Notes: generated by a model from the letters alone, not told the origin. Counted from the stretch's first letter, positions 19,029-28,214 are shown. The stretch: 64,000 nt of DNA from UBA4417 sp031550085 (GCA_031550085.1 JAVBOY010000003.1:1-64000); one strand, 5' to 3'. A program made the numbers and translations.

Positions 19029-20069
19029 ATGACAGATTTTCCAAATAAAACCATTGAACGGTCAGGGGTTGAATTGACCAAGGAAGATTTTGTAAGCGAT
19101 CAAATGGTGAAATGGTGCCCAGGCTGCGGCGATCACGCTATTTTGGCAGCCGTTGCCAATGTTTTCCCGAAAATCGGGTACCGCAAAGAAAACTTTATGA
19201 TGGTGAGCGGTATCGGCTGCTCGTCGCGTTTTCCGTATTATGTAAACACCTACGGATTTCACGGCATCCACGGACGCGCCAATGCCATTGCCAGCGGAAT
19301 TAAAATTGCAAATCCCAATCTCAGCGTTTGGATTGCTACCGGCGACGGCGATTCGATGGCAATCGGCGGGAACCATTTTATCCACATCATCCGCCGCAAC
19401 ATCGATGTGAACATCATCATGTTTAACAACCAAATTTACGGATTAACCAAAGGACAATACTCTCCCACCACTCCCATGGGTTGCGTGACCAAAACCTCGC
19501 CCCAGGGAACCATTGAACATCCGTTTAATCCGGGTGAATTGATATTGGGTGCGCAAGGAACGTTTTTTGCCCGTGTCGTAGACACCAATGTGAAATTGAT
19601 GACTGACGTGATGTTTGAGGCGGCCAAACACGATGGAACCTCGGTAGTGGAAGTGCTTCAAAACTGCGTGATTTTTGCCGACAAAACCCACGCCGCCATT
19701 ACCGACAAAGAAAAACGCGACGATGTACAACTTCATTTGAAAAACGGCGAACCCATGATTTTCGGTAAAAACCGCGAAAAAGGAATTCGCCTGAACGGAA
19801 CCAAATTGGAAGTAGTAACGATTGGCGAAAACAGCATTACCGTCGACGACTTGCTGGTTCACGATCCCTACCAACAAGACCCAGGCCTTCACCTGATGAT
19901 TGCCAAAATGGCGCCGCCGCATTATCCGGTAGCTTTGGGTGTCATCCGTTCGGCCATGTACCCCACTTACGACGATTTGGTGGTCGATCAAATTTCGTAT
20001 GCCAAAGAAACCGGGAAAATCAAAAATGTGGACGACCTGTTAAACTCGGGCGACACTTGGGAAATATAA
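19029..20069 (+). CDS. korB: 2-oxoglutarate:ferredoxin oxidoreductase, subunit beta
   Basis: The 346-residue beta subunit binds thiamine diphosphate and one [4Fe-4S] cluster. Cysteines in WCPGCGDH (Cys30, Cys33), GIGCSSR (Cys64) and LQNCVIF are the expected cluster ligands. The thiamine diphosphate motif runs from ATGDGDSMAIGGNH to NNQIYGLTKGQYSPTT. The gene begins 2 nt after korA. No delta subunit or ferredoxin gene lies next to it, which is usual for the two-subunit Kor of this phylum. It supplies succinyl-CoA and reduced ferredoxin to central metabolism, in the cytoplasm. Confidence 0.93.
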   Translation: MTDFPNKTIERSGVELTKEDFVSDQMVKWCPGCGDHAILAAVANVFPKIGYRKENFMMVSGIGCSSRFPYYVNTYGFHGIHGRANAIASGIKIANPNLSVWIATGDGDSMAIGGNHFIHIIRRNIDVNIIMFNNQIYGLTKGQYSPTTPMGCVTKTSPQGTIEHPFNPGELILGAQGTFFARVVDTNVKLMTDVMFEAAKHDGTSVVEVLQNCVIFADKTHAAITDKEKRDDVQLHLKNGEPMIFGKNREKGIRLNGTKLEVVTIGENSITVDDLLVHDPYQQDPGLHLMIAKMAPPHYPVALGVIRSAMYPTYDDLVVDQISYAKETGKIKNVDDLLNSGDTWEI

Positions 20070-20093
20070 AAGCTGGAAAATGCAATTTGTAAA

Positions 20094-20127
20094 GAAGCTG
20101 TCTGCGTAAAAGACAGCTTCTTTTTTG
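20094..20127 (+). terminator. Terminator of korAB
   Basis: GAAGCTGTCT (20094-20103) pairs with AGACAGCTTC (20111-20120) and is followed by TTTTTTG. This is a textbook intrinsic terminator 24 bp after the korB stop. Confidence 0.9.
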
Positions 20128-20189
20128 TCCTGTCAATCTAGAGTTTCAAATTTTGTTAGCATAACCGCTAAACGGGAAACCGAATTCGT

Positions 20190-20236
20190 TACTTTTGCAT
20201 TCTCAAAAACCCGGCTCGCAATTTTTTATTGCGGGC
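20190..20236 (+). promoter_or_regulatory. mfd promoter -7 box and leader hairpin
   Basis: TACTTTTG at 20190-20197 matches the -7 consensus. About 17 bp further, GCTCGCAAT (20214-20222) pairs with ATTGCGGGC (20228-20236) around TTTTT, with one T-G pair, making a hairpin in the 5' leader of mfd. The leader would be about 90 nt long. The role of the hairpin is unknown. Confidence 0.5.
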
Positions 20237-20292
20237 TTTGTTGCGTTGTTCAATGCAACTCTTTTGAAACAATTGTTTTTAATTTATTGTAG

Positions 20293-23200
20293 ATGAAACC
20301 AGCCAAACATCCGCTTTTTTATCAGCCCGATTCACGAATTATCGAATTGACCGAGAATCTGAAATCCAATCCCAAAAATGCTTTTCAACTTCGCGGACTG
20401 GTTGGTTCGGCAGCAGCCATGGTAGCAGCAGCCGTTTTCGAAAAGCTACCGTTGATTCATGTTATCGTTGTGGGAGATAAAGAATCCGCTGCTTATTTTT
20501 CCAATGATTTGGAAAGTTTGCTGGGCGAAAGCGAGAAAAAATTTCACGAAAAACGGGTGTTGTTCTACCCTACCTCCTACAAACGCCCTTACGAAATTGA
20601 GAAAACCGACAACTCCAACATCTTGATGCGAACCGAAACGCTCAAACGCCTTTCGTCGCGGCAAAACAATACCATCGTAGTGACCTATCCTGAAGCCTTA
20701 ACCGAAAAAGTAATTACCCACCGCTATCTGGAAAAGGCCACCCTACATTTGAAATCGGGAGAAACGGTCGACTTGGACTTCATTTACGATATGCTGGAAG
20801 AAAGTGGTTTCCGGCGTGTCGATTTTGTGGCCGAGCCGGGAGAAATGGCATTCCGAGGAGGAATCATCGATGTGTTCTCTTACACCAACGATTACCCCTA
20901 CCGGATTGAATTTGAAAATGATTTGGTTTCATCCATCCGTTCGTTCAATCCCGAAACACAGCTTTCCATTGATGTGTTGGATCATATTACCATTGTCCCT
21001 AACGTTCAGGACCGGGTACTGAGAGAGCAGCGCGAAGGTTTTTTGCAATTTGTTCCCAAAAATTCAATAATCTGGTTGCAGGATGCTCCCTATGCGCTTG
21101 ATTTGATTGAAAAAGAATTTATCAAGGCCGAAGAAACGTTTGCAAATCTGGGCAGCACCATCTCCCGTCTGGAGCCCAAGGAATTGTTCTTAAACCGCGA
21201 AGAATTCCAACGGCATTTATCCGACCTGACCCTCATTGAATTCGGGAAACATCCGATGTTTCAATCAAAAGAACTTTTTGCTTTCGATTGCTTGCCCCAA
21301 CCTTCGTTCAATAAAAACTTCGATTTGCTGATCTCTAATTTTCAGGAAAATACGGCAGCCGGATTTACCAACATCCTAACCACCGACAGTGAGAAACAAA
21401 CCGAGCGCATCAAACTTATTTTGAGTGATTTATGCAAAAATCGCAACATCGAAGGTTTGGACTACCAAATCGCCGGCATTTCCATTCACGAGGGATTTAT
21501 CGACAAAACTTTAAAAATCGCCTGCTACACGGATCATCAGATATTTGAACGCTATCATAAATTCCGCCTTCGCGAAAGCTATTCGGGCAAACAGGCCATC
21601 ACGTTTAAAGAATTATACGATTTAAAACAAGGCGATTATGTAACCCATATCGACCACGGGGTAGGGCGTTTCGACGGGTTGGAAAAAATTGAAAACAACG
21701 GAAAAATCCAGGAAGCCCTCCGCATCATTTACGCCAACGAAGACCTGTTGTATGTAAGTATTCACTCGTTGCACCGGATTTCGAAATATTCGGGCAAAGA
21801 AGGCCATATTCCCAGTGTCGACAAGTTGGGGTCCATGAATTGGAGCAAGCTCAAAGCCAAAACCAAAGCCCGCGTTAAAGACATTGCCAAAGACCTGATT
21901 AAATTGTATGCCCAACGCAAAGCTTCACAGGGGTTTGCTTTTACACCCGACACTTATTTGCAAGCAGAATTGGAGGCTTCGTTCATCTACGAAGATACGC
22001 CCGACCAAATCAAAACCACGGTAGACGTAAAAACCGATATGGAAGCCATCAACCCGATGGATCGTCTGGTATGCGGCGATGTAGGTTTCGGGAAAACCGA
22101 AATCGCAATCCGGGCGGCATTTAAAGCGGTAGCGGATAGCAAACAGGTAGCTATTTTGGTTCCCACTACCATTTTAGCATTACAGCATTACAAAACATTT
22201 AGCGAACGCTTAAAAGATTTTCCTTGCCGTGTCGATTATATCAATCGTTTTAAAACCACGGCCCAGCAGACACAAACACTAAAAGAACTGGCCGAAGGCA
22301 AAATCGACATTTTGATCGGAACCCACCGCTTACTCTCAAAGGATGTAGGATTCAAAGATTTGGGATTGATGATTATTGATGAAGAACAACGGTTTGGGGT
22401 ATCGGCAAAGGAAAAACTAAAACAACTGAAAGTAAACGTAGACACGTTGACGTTGACAGCTACGCCGATTCCGCGCACCTTGCAGTTTTCCCTGATGGGA
22501 GCGCGCGACTTGAGTGTGATCAACACGCCGCCACCAAACCGGTATCCCATTCAGACCGAGCTGATTGCATTTAATGAGGAAGTAATCCGCGATGCGGTGA
22601 ATTACGAACTGTCACGTAACGGACAGGTTTTTTTCATCAACAACCGCATTCAAAATATTATGGATGTGGCCGGAATGCTGAAACGGATTGTTCCCGATGC
22701 TAAAATCGCCATCGGACACGGGCAAATGGAAGGAGCCAAACTGGAAAAAATCATGCTTGATTTTGTGGACGGCGAGTACGACATTTTGGTAGCAACGACC
22801 ATTATCGAAAGCGGTTTGGACATCCCCAATGCCAACACCATTGTCATCAATGACGCGCACCATTATGGTTTAAGCGAGTTGCACCAATTACGCGGCCGCG
22901 TGGGACGCACCAACCGCAAAGCGTTTTGTTATTTGGTGTCTCCGCCGCTGAGTGTGCTAACCGAAGAAGCCCGCAAACGCCTGCGTGCCATCGAGGAGTT
23001 TTCGGAAATTGGTTCGGGATTTAACATTGCCATGCGCGACTTGGATATTCGCGGGGCCGGAAATATTTTGGGTGGCGAACAAAGCGGTTTTATTTCGGAA
23101 ATCGGGTACGAAATGTATCAAAAAATTTTGGAGGAAGCCATGCAAGAGCTTCGCGAAACCGAGTTCAAAGATGTTTACCCCGTTTCAGAGCAAACGGTTT

Positions 23201-23652
23201 TTGTGCGTGATTGCCAGGTAGAAACCGATCTGGAAGTGATGATTCCCGACGAATATGTAAGCAATACCCGTGAACGGTTGAGTTTGTATGAAGAACTGGA
23301 CAAGTTGGAATCGGAAGAAAAACTATCGATTTTCCAAGAAAACCTGATCGACCGTTTTGGTCCTGTCCCGGGCGCTACACAAGAACTTTTCAATGTGGTG
23401 CGGCTGCGTTGGATTGCTAAAAAGCTGGGAATCGAAAAAGTGATTTTGCGAAACAAAAACATGGTTGTTTATTTCGTTTCCAATCCCGAATCACCTTTTT
23501 ACCAAACCGAAACATTTACCCAAATCCTGAAATACGTTCAGGTCAATCCGGCTTCTTGCCGTATGAAAGAATCGGCAAACAAGCTTACTTTAACCTTTCC
23601 CCAAACCTTATCGGTACGTGGCGGGGTGGATCAATTACAATTAATCGGTTAG
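20293..23652 (+). CDS. mfd: Transcription-repair coupling factor Mfd
   Basis: Mfd removes RNA polymerase stalled at DNA lesions and recruits UvrA. The 1119-residue length is normal. The UvrB-like N-terminal part contains FLQFVPKNSIIWLQD and GGIIDVFSYTND. The polymerase-interacting region begins near 445 (GDYVTHIDHGVGRFDGL). The helicase core has the Walker A motif GDVGFGKTE near 596 and a DEEQ box (IIDEEQRFGV) near 696, followed by LTATPIPRTLQFS. The late helicase motifs LVATTIIESGLDIPNAN and HQLRGRVGR are present. It stands alone between korAB and the convergent rny gene. Confidence 0.97.
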   Translation: MKPAKHPLFYQPDSRIIELTENLKSNPKNAFQLRGLVGSAAAMVAAAVFEKLPLIHVIVVGDKESAAYFSNDLESLLGESEKKFHEKRVLFYPTSYKRPYEIEKTDNSNILMRTETLKRLSSRQNNTIVVTYPEALTEKVITHRYLEKATLHLKSGETVDLDFIYDMLEESGFRRVDFVAEPGEMAFRGGIIDVFSYTNDYPYRIEFENDLVSSIRSFNPETQLSIDVLDHITIVPNVQDRVLREQREGFLQFVPKNSIIWLQDAPYALDLIEKEFIKAEETFANLGSTISRLEPKELFLNREEFQRHLSDLTLIEFGKHPMFQSKELFAFDCLPQPSFNKNFDLLISNFQENTAAGFTNILTTDSEKQTERIKLILSDLCKNRNIEGLDYQIAGISIHEGFIDKTLKIACYTDHQIFERYHKFRLRESYSGKQAITFKELYDLKQGDYVTHIDHGVGRFDGLEKIENNGKIQEALRIIYANEDLLYVSIHSLHRISKYSGKEGHIPSVDKLGSMNWSKLKAKTKARVKDIAKDLIKLYAQRKASQGFAFTPDTYLQAELEASFIYEDTPDQIKTTVDVKTDMEAINPMDRLVCGDVGFGKTEIAIRAAFKAVADSKQVAILVPTTILALQHYKTFSERLKDFPCRVDYINRFKTTAQQTQTLKELAEGKIDILIGTHRLLSKDVGFKDLGLMIIDEEQRFGVSAKEKLKQLKVNVDTLTLTATPIPRTLQFSLMGARDLSVINTPPPNRYPIQTELIAFNEEVIRDAVNYELSRNGQVFFINNRIQNIMDVAGMLKRIVPDAKIAIGHGQMEGAKLEKIMLDFVDGEYDILVATTIIESGLDIPNANTIVINDAHHYGLSELHQLRGRVGRTNRKAFCYLVSPPLSVLTEEARKRLRAIEEFSEIGSGFNIAMRDLDIRGAGNILGGEQSGFISEIGYEMYQKILEEAMQELRETEFKDVYPVSEQTVFVRDCQVETDLEVMIPDEYVSNTRERLSLYEELDKLESEEKLSIFQENLIDRFGPVPGATQELFNVVRLRWIAKKLGIEKVILRNKNMVVYFVSNPESPFYQTETFTQILKYVQVNPASCRMKESANKLTLTFPQTLSVRGGVDQLQLIG

Positions 23653-23695
23653 GAAAATTTATTAACGCATCCGGAAATCGGAAACCTCAAAAAAC

Positions 23696-23725
23696 AAAAG
23701 GGCGGAAATAATTTTCCACCCTTTT
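23696..23725. terminator. Bidirectional terminator between mfd and rny
   Basis: AAAAGGG and CCCTTTT enclose an inner GGAAA/TTTCC stem with one C-A mismatch. A- and T-runs on both sides let it work for the convergent mfd (plus) and rny (minus) genes. Confidence 0.75.
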
Positions 23726-23752
23726 ATGTGTTTTGATTTTCAATTGATTCAA

Positions 23753-25294
23753 CTATTTTGCAAAACTGATTGCCCGTGTTTCACGGATCACCGTAATCTT
23801 AATCTGTCCCGGATAAGTCATTTCTTCCTGAATCTTACGTGACAGATCAAACGATATTTGGTTTGCTTCTTCGTCATTTACTTTATCAGCTCCTACAATT
23901 ACCCGTAGCTCGCGCCCGGCTTGAATAGCATAGGTTTTTACAACGCCGGGATAATTTAAGGCCAATTCTTCCAGTTTATTCAACCGTTGAATATATGCTT
24001 CCACTACCTCGCGGCGAGCTCCCGGACGGGCTCCCGAAATAGCGTCGCACACCTGAACAATCGGAGCAATTAAGCTTTCCATTTCCACTTCATCGTGGTG
24101 AGCGCCGATGGCATTGCAAATATCGGGTGCTTCTTTAAATTGTTGCGCTACGCGCATACCCAAAATAGCGTGCGGTAATTCGGCTTCGTTTTCCGCTACT
24201 TTACCGATATCGTGCAACAATCCGGCACGTTTTGCCTTTTTTACATTCAATCCCAATTCGGCTGCCATGGTGGCGCATAAATTCGCTACTTCGCGCGAAT
24301 GTTGCAGCAAGTTTTGCCCATACGACGAACGGTAACGCATTTTCCCAATCAAGCGAACCAATTCGTGGTGCAAATTATGAATTCCCAAATCAATGGTGGT
24401 ACGTTTACCCGTTTCAATCACCTCTTGTTCCACCTGTTTGGTGGTTTTGGCCACCACTTCTTCGATACGGGCCGGGTGAATCCGGCCGTCGGTAACCAAT
24501 TTGTGCAACGAAAGGCGTGCTATTTCACGACGAATGGGATCGAAACCAGAGAGAATAATCGCATCGGGCGAATCATCGATAATAATTTCAATGCCTGTAA
24601 GTGATTCCAGCGTACGGATGTTACGCCCTTCACGGCCAATGATACGACCTTTAATTTCTTCACTTTCAATATTAAAAACCGAAACCGTGTTCTCGATGGC
24701 ATGTTCCGAAGCCGTACGTTGGATGGTTTCAATCACCACTTTTTTGGCTTCGGTTTGGGCCTTCATTTTGGCTTCCTCGATGATTTCATTTGCTAAAACC
24801 ATAGCTGTCGATTTTGCCTCATCTTTCATGCTTTCAATCAGTTGCGACTTCGCTTCTTCGGATGAAAGTCCCGAAATGGATTCCAAACGGTCGACTTGCA
24901 GTTTAAAAACTTTTTCTACCTCGACCTGCTTTTTCCCAACAACTTCTTTTTGTTGGTCAACTGTGGTTTTCAGGTCGTTCAGTTCTTTTTGTTTCTTTTT
25001 AAAATCTTCGAGTTGTTGGGAAAGTAGTTGTTGTTGTTGTTTGATTTGATTTTCGCGTTTATTCAAAACGCCGTCTTTTTCGGAAGTTGCTTTTTCGTGG
25101 TCGGATTTTAATTGCAAAAACTTTTCTTTAGCTTGCAATATTTTTTCTTTCCGGATCATTTCAGCTTTTTCTTCGGCATCCTTCACCAACTGGATGCTCT
25201 TTTTTTCGAGTTGCTTGCGTAAAATTGTCATCGCAATTGCAAGCCCCACGCCAACTCCTACTAATGTGGCTACTAGTCCTATTACTATTTGCAT
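23753..25294 (-). CDS. rny: Ribonuclease Y
   Basis: RNase Y is a membrane-anchored endoribonuclease that starts mRNA decay and processes RNAs. The 513-residue protein has one N-terminal membrane helix (MQIVIGLVATLVGVGVGLAIAM), a long coiled coil to about residue 190, a KH domain near 205-265 (GRIIGREGRNIRTLESLTG), and an HD domain with HSREVANLC and LLHDIGKVAE. The end is the usual YPGQIKITVIRETRAI. It lies downstream of zapA and the probable 6S RNA on the same strand, so read-through from those could contribute to its expression. Confidence 0.97.
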   Translation of the reverse strand: MQIVIGLVATLVGVGVGLAIAMTILRKQLEKKSIQLVKDAEEKAEMIRKEKILQAKEKFLQLKSDHEKATSEKDGVLNKRENQIKQQQQLLSQQLEDFKKKQKELNDLKTTVDQQKEVVGKKQVEVEKVFKLQVDRLESISGLSSEEAKSQLIESMKDEAKSTAMVLANEIIEEAKMKAQTEAKKVVIETIQRTASEHAIENTVSVFNIESEEIKGRIIGREGRNIRTLESLTGIEIIIDDSPDAIILSGFDPIRREIARLSLHKLVTDGRIHPARIEEVVAKTTKQVEQEVIETGKRTTIDLGIHNLHHELVRLIGKMRYRSSYGQNLLQHSREVANLCATMAAELGLNVKKAKRAGLLHDIGKVAENEAELPHAILGMRVAQQFKEAPDICNAIGAHHDEVEMESLIAPIVQVCDAISGARPGARREVVEAYIQRLNKLEELALNYPGVVKTYAIQAGRELRVIVGADKVNDEEANQISFDLSRKIQEEMTYPGQIKITVIRETRAISFAK

Positions 25295-25344
25295 GTTAAG
25301 TAATTAAAAAATTAAACGTATGCCGTAAAAGAAGAGAAACAAAG

Positions 25345-25543
25345 AAAAAACCCACATCGGTTCAAGAAGTTTTGGGAAACCCCAAAACGACAAGATAGGG
25401 CTGCCTGATAACGCAAACGTCCACTGTCAATTTTGCAATTGAACCAAACCGAAGCTTGGTTGAGGCCTGTTTTTGCTATTCACTGAGCTTATGCCCCAAG
25501 TGTAAACTGTTGAGTTTCCAAACGTAAGTTGAACCAATGCGGG
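25345..25543 (-). ncRNA. ssrS: Probable 6S RNA
   Basis: The 281-bp gap between zapA and rny encodes a highly structured minus-strand RNA of about 199 nt. Its ends close by a 15-bp stem: CCCGCATTGGTTCAA at the 5' end and TTGAACCGATGTGGG at the 3' end, with two G-U pairs. Inside are AACCAAGC-TTCG-GTTTGGTT, CAATT-GCAA-AATTG and GTTTTGGG-GTTT-CCCAAAAC hairpins. A run of six U follows the closing stem. One long closed rod of about 190 nt beside zapA, with a terminator-like end, fits 6S RNA, which binds RNA polymerase holoenzyme. In E. coli ssrS also neighbours zapA. The name is inferred from structure and position only. Confidence 0.65.
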
Positions 25544-25561
25544 TTATGCTTTCAGCATATT
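25544..25561 (-). other. Small hairpin between zapA and the 6S-like RNA
   Basis: On the minus strand TATGCT and AGCATA pair around GAA, directly upstream of the closing stem of the structured RNA. It may mark a processing point if the RNA is cut from the zapA transcript. Confidence 0.4.
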
Positions 25562-25575
25562 GTTTTCAAAGAACA

Positions 25576-25881
25576 TCAGGTTGACTGATTTTGTTTAAGA
25601 GCATTCGTAAGTGTTTGATCTACACCCTGTAATGTGTCATATAACTTTTCATTCACAAAAGCCATTTCCGATGCAGTTTCTGTACTCAACGTCGCAAAAT
25701 GAAGTGCCACCATCGCTAACAAATTTTGCTTGTCGTTGTAATTGTATGAATTTGCATACCGGCTTACTTGTTCATCAATCAGTTTTACAGCTTTACGAAC
25801 GGCTTCCTCCTCATCTCTTTTCACAAACAAACGATATGTCCTGTCTGCAATAGAAACATTTATTGCCAATTCATCAGCCAT
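25576..25881 (-). CDS. zapA: Cell division protein ZapA
   Basis: ZapA cross-links FtsZ filaments at the division ring. The 101-residue protein begins MADELAINVSIADRTYRLFV and continues KRDEEEAVRKAVKLIDEQV, the typical ZapA N-terminal domain. A C-terminal coiled-coil helix follows. It starts 21 bp after the stop of an upstream coiled-coil gene on the same strand, so the two probably form an operon. The 6S-like RNA follows it. Confidence 0.92.
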   Translation of the reverse strand: MADELAINVSIADRTYRLFVKRDEEEAVRKAVKLIDEQVSRYANSYNYNDKQNLLAMVALHFATLSTETASEMAFVNEKLYDTLQGVDQTLTNALKQNQST

Positions 25882-25902
25882 GATTCTTCATTATTGTATT
25901 TT

Positions 25903-26193
25903 TTATTTATTGCTCAAAAAATCAATACACCTGTCGAGTTCCCGCAACAATTCATTAATCTTTTTTTTCGATTCTGTCGTGTTACTATTCTCTTCTACGG
26001 CGTTTCTTATTTGTAATATATATTCTTTTTGTTCTAGTTCGGTTATTAACTTGTTTTTCTGTTGAATCTCATCTTCCAATTGCCTGCATTGTTGTTTTAA
26101 CTCTTCAATCTGACCGTGCAATTTTGCAATTTCTTCAGCAACTTGCTTCGATTTATATTGAATACCCAACACCAACGTTTCAATATGCTGCAT
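25903..26193 (-). CDS. Small coiled-coil protein upstream of zapA
   Basis: The 96-residue protein is almost wholly predicted coiled coil (EEIAKLHGQIEELKQQCRQL and onward), with heptads of Leu and Ile and no signal peptide or cysteine motif. I do not recognise a named family. Its place directly upstream of zapA, at a 21-bp distance, suggests a partner in cell division, perhaps ZapB-like in role, but that is inference from context. A -7 box (TATCTTTG on the minus strand, 26225-26232) lies about 32 bp upstream of its ATG. Confidence 0.7.
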   Translation of the reverse strand: MQHIETLVLGIQYKSKQVAEEIAKLHGQIEELKQQCRQLEDEIQQKNKLITELEQKEYILQIRNAVEENSNTTESKKKINELLRELDRCIDFLSNK

Positions 26194-26224
26194 GTTTCGG
26201 AAATGAGAAATTCGTTTTCTTGTG

Positions 26225-26232
26225 CAAAGATA
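26225..26232 (-). promoter_or_regulatory. Promoter -7 box of the coiled-coil/zapA operon
   Basis: The minus strand reads TATCTTTG, an exact TAnnTTTG match, about 32 bp before the ATG at 26193. The matching -33 element was not clear. Confidence 0.45.
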
Positions 26233-26331
26233 GTGTAGGGAATTGGAATTCTATAATTTTTTTGTTGCTTTTGTTTCCTAAAAAAGCAAAATCACACTCT
26301 TTGAATTTATTTCCGGTTGCCAAAGTTTCCG

Positions 26332-26339
26332 TACTTTTG
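26332..26339 (+). promoter_or_regulatory. Promoter -7 box of the cysteate synthase gene
   Basis: TACTTTTG matches TAnnTTTG exactly. Initiation near 26346 would place the 5' end well inside the long upstream open frame, so translation must begin downstream of it. This supports a start near 26412. Confidence 0.5.
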
Positions 26340-26411
26340 CCTCTGACAGACCTTTTGAAAGGTTTGACTTTTTTCGGTTTCATTATTTTATTTACCTTTC
26401 AACGAAAATTA

Positions 26412-27698
26412 TTGGAAACTCATTACAAACTCCTGTCTCCGGTCAGCGGATCGTTTTTTGAGGATGAAAATTGGCTGTTGGATATTTCCAACGAATCCGC
26501 TCCTTGTCTGCTTCGAAGTGTTTACCAAGCGAAACAATTGAATTTGAAAGGCGATGAACTCGGCATTTATCGCTTTTCCGACTGGCTGCCCATAAAACGG
26601 TTACTCAAAGGTTCTTCATCACCGGTTACCTATAAAAGCGAAAAATTAGCCCATGTGTTAGGCCTAAAAAACCTTTACATTACTTTTTCCGGTTGGTTCC
26701 CCGAAAAAGGGGCAAGCATGAAAACATGTTCGTTCAAAGAAACCGAAGCTTACACGGTTTGCGCCCGAATGGACGAGCGCTTTGACAAAGTGTTGGTGGT
26801 CGCCTCAGCCGGAAATACAGCGCGGGCCTTTGCCAGCGTTTGTTCCAAAAATAACATTCCGTTACTGCTTTGCGTACCCGAAGACAATCTGGATGCGCTT
26901 TGGTTTGACGAACCCATTCGCGATTGTGTAAAATTAATTGCAACGAAAACCGGAAGTGATTATTACGATGCCATCCATTTGTCGAATTTGGCTGTAAAAA
27001 CCGAAGGGTTTCTTGCTGAAGGCGGAGCCAAAAATGTAGCCCGTCGCGACGGCATGGCTACGACCCTGCTTTCGGCAGCAACGCATATCGGAAAAATTCC
27101 CGAATATTATTTTCAGGCAGTCGGAAGCGGAACCGGGGCTATTGCAGCTTGGGAAGCCAATTTACGTTTGATTGACGACGGCCGTTTCGGCAACCATAAA
27201 ATGAAATTGATGCTTTCGCAAAATGAACCATTCCACCCCATTTACGATGCATGGAAAGCATTATCACGTGACATCCTGCCGATGGACGATGAGGAAGCAC
27301 GTATAAAAGCCAATTTAATCTGCGCCAAAGTGCTTTCAAACCGGAAACCTCCTTACTCTTTAACCGGTGGACTTTTTGATGCCTTAAAAGACACAGAAGG
27401 GGATTTACTGCTGGCTTCGAACCTCGAAGCGGGCCAAGCCGCCGAATTGTTTGAACAAACCGAAGGAATTGATATTCACCCGGCGGCAGCCGTAGCTACC
27501 GCAACCTTGCAAAAAGCCGTTTCGGAAGGCCGCATTCATCCCGAAGCAATCATTATGCTCAACATCACCGGCGGAGGTGAAAAACGTTTTAAACAGGGGA
27601 AACCCCTGCACGATTTAAAGCCGGATCATATTTTTGAAATTTCGGCCAGCCAGGAAGAAGTCAGCCAAAAGTTAAAGAAACTATTTGCCAAAGCATAA
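26412..27698 (+). CDS. Cysteate synthase (PLP-dependent, threonine-synthase fold)
   Basis: The enzyme makes L-cysteate from O-phosphoserine and sulfite. In Bacteroidota cysteate feeds capnine-type sulfonolipids. The chosen start gives 428 residues beginning METHYKLLSPVSGSF. The PLP lysine is Lys109 in MKTCSFKETEAY. ASAGNTARAFA binds the cofactor ring, and AVGSGTGAIAAWEA binds the phosphate. Near the end is NITGGGEKRFK. The frame is open much further upstream, but that part overlaps the minus-strand coiled-coil gene and precedes the promoter. No ATG is available, so a TTG start at 26412 is proposed. A generic threonine synthase is the alternative. The DNA has no other sulfonolipid gene beside it. 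Confidence 0.75.
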   Translation: METHYKLLSPVSGSFFEDENWLLDISNESAPCLLRSVYQAKQLNLKGDELGIYRFSDWLPIKRLLKGSSSPVTYKSEKLAHVLGLKNLYITFSGWFPEKGASMKTCSFKETEAYTVCARMDERFDKVLVVASAGNTARAFASVCSKNNIPLLLCVPEDNLDALWFDEPIRDCVKLIATKTGSDYYDAIHLSNLAVKTEGFLAEGGAKNVARRDGMATTLLSAATHIGKIPEYYFQAVGSGTGAIAAWEANLRLIDDGRFGNHKMKLMLSQNEPFHPIYDAWKALSRDILPMDDEEARIKANLICAKVLSNRKPPYSLTGGLFDALKDTEGDLLLASNLEAGQAAELFEQTEGIDIHPAAAVATATLQKAVSEGRIHPEAIIMLNITGGGEKRFKQGKPLHDLKPDHIFEISASQEEVSQKLKKLFAKA

Positions 27699-27758
27699 AA
27701 CCGGGCTTTGCGCAAAGCGGAATTTCGGATATTCATTTAAATTTAAACCCTCTTCGAA

Positions 27759-28214
27759 CTACGCTTCCGGCGGATTCGACTGCTCCAATACGTGCCAATC
27801 AATGGAATTGATAATTGAGGTTAAATTTTTGATCGAACTTTCATCGATTTTAAAAACGGCCACCACATTTTCAATGGATTTCAATTGTTTTTGCAACGGA
27901 TCATGATCGGGAAAAGGCCCTCGTAAAAAGAGGAAATAATCGATTTGTTTGAATTTGGGCAATAAAAAGGATTGGCCGTTGTAATTTCCGACCAGAAAAA
28001 AATGAGTGCGAACGGCTGGGCTGTAAGAAATGAAAAACGGGTAATAGGCAATGCCCGTTGTCGAACTTACCGGCAGATCGGCGGTGTTTTTTAATTGCGA
28101 ATTTAAAACCTTACTCACAAAAAATGCCAGCCGGTAGTCGTACAAACTGGTTGTAATGCCCAGTATGGCATCCATCGGCTCGTATTCGTTTTCGATTTTT
28201 ATAAGTTTCGCCAT
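27759..28214 (-). CDS. IPExxxVDY family protein
   Basis: This 151-residue soluble protein has no signal peptide. The stretch LPKFKQIDYFLFLRG fits the motif that names the Bacteroidota IPExxxVDY family, here with Leu-Pro-Lys at the start. The family has no assigned function. The gene is on the minus strand, convergent with the cysteate synthase gene and 41 bp downstream of the TolC-family gene, so it may share that transcript. Confidence 0.7.
   Translation of the reverse strand: MAKLIKIENEYEPMDAILGITTSLYDYRLAFFVSKVLNSQLKNTADLPVSSTTGIAYYPFFISYSPAVRTHFFLVGNYNGQSFLLPKFKQIDYFLFLRGPFPDHDPLQKQLKSIENVVAVFKIDESSIKNLTSIINSIDWHVLEQSNPPEA

Noticed and set aside
19443..19991. Minus-strand open frame of 182 codons opposite korB
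   Set aside because: It is a shadow of korB, with no recognisable motif and no start context.
24501..25049. Long plus-strand open frame (182 codons) opposite rny
   Set aside because: It is antisense to the coiled coil of RNase Y and rich in Ser, Phe and Cys, a typical shadow frame.
26124..26411. Upstream extension of the cysteate synthase frame
   Set aside because: It overlaps the coiled-coil gene on the other strand and lies partly upstream of the likely promoter.
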